Position numbers and translations under genes: made by a program. This document shows, in pieces, positions 63,596 through 64,000 of a stretch of 64,000 nt of DNA. Below the pieces are notes generated by a model. It did no database searches, was not told where the DNA came from, and saw nothing but the letters and a program-made list of their open reading frames with translations. Numbering within the stretch: the stretch's first letter is position 1; every line of letters begins with the position of its first letter. The DNA is from Maribellus comscasis (lineage in GTDB: Bacteria; Bacteroidota; Bacteroidia; Bacteroidales; Prolixibacteraceae): the NCBI RefSeq assembly GCF_009762775.1, contig NZ_CP046401.1, positions 3,410,001 through 3,474,000 of the forward strand, in the 5' to 3' direction.

Positions 63596-64000
63596 TTACT
63601 CATATCGTAAGGCTTCGACAGGATTCTTAGTAGCGGCCATCCAGCTTTGCCAGCTAACCGTTAGCAATGCAATTCCCAACGCCAGAAAACCTGCAAGGGC
63701 AAATATCCACCAACTTAAACTGGTTTTGTAAGCAAAATTTTCAAGCCATTTATTCATCGCGTAATACGCAATTGGCGTAGCAATTACAAAAGCAAAACCA
63801 ACCCATTTTACGAAGTCTCTGTTAAGCACCATCAAAACTTCACCTATTCTAGCACCGTTTACTTTCCGGATGCCGATTTCTTTTATCCTTAACAGGGAAG
63901 AAAAATAGGAGACTCCCAGTAACCCCAGCACAGCAATGAATATTGAAAGGGTAGTTAGTAAATTAATAATATTGCTAAACTTTCTTTCCGTTTTATAAGC
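63596..64000 (-). CDS. P27: MacB/FtsX-type ABC permease, C-terminal 134 residues (5' end outside window)
   Basis: The frame is open to the right window edge (visible start A-Y-K-T-E-R-K-F), so the gene continues beyond 64000. Visible are the end of the second periplasmic domain, TM6 (about NLLTTLSIFIAVLGLLGVSYF), the second coupling segment KEIGIRKVNGA (40-50 of the visible part), TM7 (WVGFAFVIATPIAYYAMNKW) and TM8, ending WQSWMAATKNPVEALRYE with Met in place of the usual Arg after the second Trp. It is at least one more member of the row, and since it is followed by 25 co-oriented paralogues the array very probably extends further to the right. Confidence 0.9.
   Translation of the reverse strand, partial: AYKTERKFSNIINLLTTLSIFIAVLGLLGVSYFSSLLRIKEIGIRKVNGARIGEVLMVLNRDFVKWVGFAFVIATPIAYYAMNKWLENFAYKTSLSWWIFALAGFLALGIALLTVSWQSWMAATKNPVEALRYE

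Overview
The 64 kb are almost entirely one gene family. I count 27 permeases of the MacB/FtsX type (the large 'ABC transporter permease' of about 780-830 residues), 25 complete and one cut by each window edge. All are on the minus strand, head to tail, interrupted by a single lipoprotein gene at 8439-9440. The AT-rich spacers, the lack of Shine-Dalgarno-like leaders, the CCCGAC/GTCGGG intergenic hairpins and the permease type itself point to the phylum Bacteroidota. An environmental Marinilabiliales/Prolixibacteraceae-like organism is my guess; nothing in the window fixes the genus. Permeases are called P1 to P27 from left to right; transcription runs from P27 towards P1.

Shared architecture, read from the proteins: a short basic cytoplasmic N-terminus; TM1 (about residues 20-42); a periplasmic MacB_PCD-like domain (about 45-280) with blocks such as FADxxFFxVFxF, VxSExxAxxYFGxxxPxGK and DxPxNSHLxxD; TM2; a cytoplasmic coupling segment of the type KEIGIRKxxGA (about 310-350); TM3 and TM4; a linker; TM5 (VVFQFxxSIxLI, followed by NKDLGF); a second periplasmic domain with GVVxDFNFxSLH; TM6; a second KEIGIRKVNGA segment exactly 94 residues before the last residue in nearly all copies; TM7; TM8; and an end close to SWRAATRNPVEALRYE. 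Each protein is thus a fused double permease with eight predicted membrane segments. By analogy with MacB and LolCDE the two KEIG segments should contact an ATPase, but no ATPase, membrane-fusion protein or outer-membrane channel gene lies in the window.

Layout: 1-8370 holds P1-P4; 8439-9440 a DUF4097-like repeat lipoprotein; 9552-64000 holds P5-P27. Most spacers are 10-130 bp. Only 3029-3363 and 51067-51395 exceed 300 bp, so they are the best places for internal promoters. Subgroups by sequence are A (P2, P4, P11, P12, P18), B (P20, P22, P24), C (P5, P23), D (P7, P25) and E (P13, P14); members of a subgroup are often not neighbours.

Two features go beyond a simple tandem family. First, the gene bodies are strongly divergent while the 3' ends are nearly the same down to synonymous sites, including a 102-bp perfect identity between P9 and P11. 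P10, P15, P5 and P19 carry the common end over only about 19, 9, 51 and 51 residues, as if conversion tracts of different length had been pasted onto different genes. Second, spacers of roughly 50-180 bp usually contain a GC-rich palindrome followed by a decayed extra copy of the last 7-16 codons (VEALRYE-stop), while spacers of 10-31 bp do not. Together these suggest an array that keeps gaining, losing and re-tailing permease genes by recombination at a shared 3' end. That model is inference; the sequence similarities are visible directly.
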